Assembly: GCF_004402495.1 (NCBI RefSeq)
Contig: NZ_SOFH01000008.1
Coordinates: forward strand, 124,001 to 188,000
Source of the DNA: Cryobacterium sp. HLT2-28
Lineage (GTDB): Bacteria; Actinomycetota; Actinomycetes; Actinomycetales; Microbacteriaceae
Reading direction: 5' to 3'
Length of the DNA stretch: 64,000 nucleotides
The translations under genes and the position numbers were made by a program. Under the pieces are notes generated by a model. That model made no database searches, was not told the origin of the DNA, and worked only from the letters and a program-made list of their open reading frames with translations. Shown here piece by piece: positions 62,133 to 64,000 of the stretch (position 1 is the first letter of the stretch; each line of letters starts with the position of its first letter).

Positions 62133-63266
62133 ATGACCGAGAACACTCCCCTTGCCCAGCTATCCACTGCCGGCGTCAGCATTTGGCTCGATGACCTGTC
62201 CCGCGAACGCATCGTTTCCGGCGGCCTGCAGAACCTGATCGACACGAAGAACGTCGTCGGTGTGACCACCAACCCGACCATCTTCGCCGGCGCCCTCAGC
62301 AAGGGCGACGCGTACGTGGAGCAGGTGGCGGCCCTCGCCGCCGCCGGCGCCACCGTGCAGGAGGCCGTCTTCGAGATCACGACCGACGACGTCCGGGCCG
62401 CCAGCGACATCTTCCGCCCCGTCTACGACGGCACCCGCGGCGTCGACGGCCGGGTCTCGATCGAGGTCGAGCCCGGCCTCGCCCACGACGCGGCCGGCAC
62501 GGTCGCCCAGGCTGAGGAACTCTGGGCCAAGGTGGACCGTCCCAACGCCATGATCAAGATCCCGGCGACCATCGAGGGTCTCGACGCGATCACCGCGACC
62601 ATCGCGCAGGGCATCAGCGTGAACGTCACCCTGATCTTCAGCCTCGAGCGTCACCGCCAGGTCATCAACGCCTACCTGTCCGGCCTGGAGAAGGCCCGCT
62701 CGGCCGGCCTCGACCTGTCGACGATCCACTCCGTGGCCTCGTTCTTCGTGTCGCGCGTCGACACCGAGATCAACCAGCGCCTCGAAGCCATCGGCACGGA
62801 TGCGGCCCTCGCCCTCAAGAGCAAGGCCGGCGTCGCCAACGCCCAGCTGGCCTACGAGGTCTTCGAACAGGCCTTCTCCAGTGAGCGCGCCCTCGGCCTT
62901 CTCGCTGCCGGCGCCAACAAGCAGCGCCCGCTCTGGGCGTCCACCGGCGTCAAGGACCCGACCCTGCCGGACACCCTCTACGTGACCAACCTGGTCGCAC
63001 CAGAGGTCGTCAACACGATGCCCGAGAAGACGCTCGAGGCGACGCTCGACCACGGTGTCATCCCCGCCGACTCGGTCACCGGCGCCTACGACGAGGCCAA
63101 CGCCGTACTCGACGCTCTCGCGAACGAAGGCGTCTCCTACGTGGACGTCACCCAGGTCCTCGAGGCGGAGGGTGTCGCCAAGTTCATCGTCTCCTGGAAC
63201 GAACTCCTCGAAACCGTTTCCGTCGCGCTCGACGCCGCGAAGGCCACCGCGGGAGCAGCACTGTGA
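62133..63266 (+). CDS. tal: Transaldolase
   Basis: A 377-residue actinobacterial transaldolase, transferring dihydroxyacetone units. The Schiff-base Lys lies in [14 protein letters not shown], and [13 protein letters not shown], the [16 protein letters not shown] segment and [14 protein letters not shown] are family hallmarks. ATG 62133 has AGGAGAATC upstream. Its TGA overlaps the GTG of pgi by 4 bp (GTGA, 63263-63266). Confidence 0.97.
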   Translation: MTENTPLAQLSTAGVSIWLDDLSRERIVSGGLQNLIDTKNVVGVTTNPTIFAGALSKGDAYVEQVAALAAAGATVQEAVFEITTDDVRAASDIFRPVYDGTRGVDGRVSIEVEPGLAHDAAGTVAQAEELWAKVDRPNAMIKIPATIEGLDAITATIAQGISVNVTLIFSLERHRQVINAYLSGLEKARSAGLDLSTIHSVASFFVSRVDTEINQRLEAIGTDAALALKSKAGVANAQLAYEVFEQAFSSERALGLLAAGANKQRPLWASTGVKDPTLPDTLYVTNLVAPEVVNTMPEKTLEATLDHGVIPADSVTGAYDEANAVLDALANEGVSYVDVTQVLEAEGVAKFIVSWNELLETVSVALDAAKATAGAAL

Positions 63267-64000
63267 GCTTCCGCATCTCGGTCAGCGGCGCGGCCGCCGA
63301 CGCCGTGCGCAGCACGGTCCCGACCCTCGTCGCCGACATGGTCGCATCCGGCATCACCGCGTTGGACCCTGCCCTCTGGGGCCCGGAAGCCGAGGACGAC
63401 GCTGCCAAGCGACTCGGCTGGACCGAGTCGGTTTCCGTCTCCCGGCCGCTCATCCCCGAGATCCTGGCGCTGCGCGACGAACTGCGCGCCAAGGGAGTGG
63501 ACCGGATCGCCCTGGCCGGCATGGGCGGCTCCTCGCTCGCGCCGGAGGTCATCACCCGCACCGCCGGCGTGCCCCTGACGGTGCTCGACTCGACCGACCC
63601 AGGTCAGGTCCTCGCCGCACTCGGCGACCATCTTGCCGCCACCGCGCTCGTCGTCTCCTCCAAGTCGGGCTCGACTGCGGAGACCGACAGCCAGCGTCGC
63701 GTGTTCGAACGTGCCTTCCGCGAAGCCGGCATCGACCCGGCCGAGCGGATCATCGTCGTCACCGACCCTGGTTCCCCGCTGGACGCGTCCGCGCGCGCCG
63801 CCGGTTACCGCGTCTTCAACGCCGATCCCACCGTCGGCGGGCGCTTCTCCGTGCTGACCGCCTTCGGCCTGGTGCCGTCCGGGCTCGCCGGGGTGGACAT
63901 CAATGAGTTGCTCGACGAGGCCGAGGCGATCTCGATCGCCCTTGCCGTCGACAGCCCGGAGAACCCGGGGCTCATCCTCGGTGCGGCGATCGCCGCGACC
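63263..64000 (+). CDS. pgi: Glucose-6-phosphate isomerase, N-terminal part (cut by window edge)
   Basis: The first 246 codons of a phosphoglucose isomerase, interconverting glucose- and fructose-6-phosphate. The SIS-fold sugar-phosphate loops are [14 protein letters not shown] and [11 protein letters not shown], and [18 protein letters not shown] follows, in the shorter actinobacterial form that sits beside tal. GTG 63263 overlaps the tal stop. In related genomes zwf, opcA and pgl usually come next; they would lie beyond the window. Confidence 0.9.
   Translation, partial: MSFRISVSGAAADAVRSTVPTLVADMVASGITALDPALWGPEAEDDAAKRLGWTESVSVSRPLIPEILALRDELRAKGVDRIALAGMGGSSLAPEVITRTAGVPLTVLDSTDPGQVLAALGDHLAATALVVSSKSGSTAETDSQRRVFERAFREAGIDPAERIIVVTDPGSPLDASARAAGYRVFNADPTVGGRFSVLTAFGLVPSGLAGVDINELLDEAEAISIALAVDSPENPGLILGAAIAAT

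Overview
The window is a 64 kb stretch of GC-rich chromosome from an actinobacterium, most likely a member of the Microbacteriaceae (inference). Supporting signs are very high GC with strong third-position bias, many GTG starts, an actinorhodopsin-type proton pump, DUF3097/DUF3099 proteins, the GlgC/GlgM pair, the imuA'-imuB-dnaE2 mutasome with an actinobacterial-type SOS box, and the actinobacterial ctaB/tkt-tal-pgi arrangement. I see no rRNA, tRNA, CRISPR array, insertion sequence, phage or integron. Gene density is high and almost everything reads as ordinary chromosome.

Region 1 (1-14.5 kb) looks most accessory-like. It holds a SatD-family gene running off the left edge behind a double palindrome, a green-type proton-pumping rhodopsin, a GNAT acetyltransferase, a translationally coupled FAD oxidoreductase/SAM methyltransferase pair resembling the 10-methyl fatty acid (bfaAB/tmsAB) system, isocitrate lyase, a possible small RNA, two multi-TM exporters (MFS and MmpL), and an 839-residue fusion of CoA-disulfide reductase, rhodanese, TusA and DsrE domains behind a CsoR/CstR-like operator.

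Region 2 (14.5-32 kb) contains conserved hypotheticals, a HAD hydrolase, a J-domain/NERD-like protein, an SMP-30 family enzyme, an HMCES/YedK protein, a slipin, the SOS mutagenesis operon imuA'-imuB-dnaE2, DUF3097, a cold-shock gene with a structured leader, a divergent Lrp/PLP-enzyme pair and an SF2 helicase. Region 3 (32-47 kb) carries an SGNH hydrolase with an apparent internal deletion, a D-Ala-D-Ala carboxypeptidase overlapping an rRNA/tRNA methyltransferase, a sirtuin, a phosphatase, a glycosyltransferase/hydrolase pair, and trehalose/alpha-glucan genes (treS, glgM, glgC), then an exonuclease, L31 type B, serB, fabG and a coupled DUF3099/zinc-protein/SURF1 set.

Region 4 (47-64 kb) has an ABC-F ATPase with a TetR regulator, a sufBD-Rieske-sufC-sufT Fe-S assembly operon, ctaA, a four-gene compatible-solute ABC importer, ctaB, and the start of a pentose-phosphate operon (tkt, tal, pgi, the last cut by the right edge). 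Heme A synthesis (ctaA, ctaB) and SURF1 together serve cytochrome oxidase assembly.

Two window-wide patterns stand out. At least twelve genes have a -10 hexamer placed exactly 6-7 nt before the start codon with no separate Shine-Dalgarno region, implying leaderless mRNAs. Four convergent gene pairs end in interlocked stop codons that share exactly 4 bp (CTAG, CTAG, TTAG, TTAA). I did not find a convincing wholly new multi-gene system; the best leads are the four-domain persulfide-handling fusion, the candidate small RNA at about 7.75 kb, the SatD operator pair and the damaged SGNH hydrolase.
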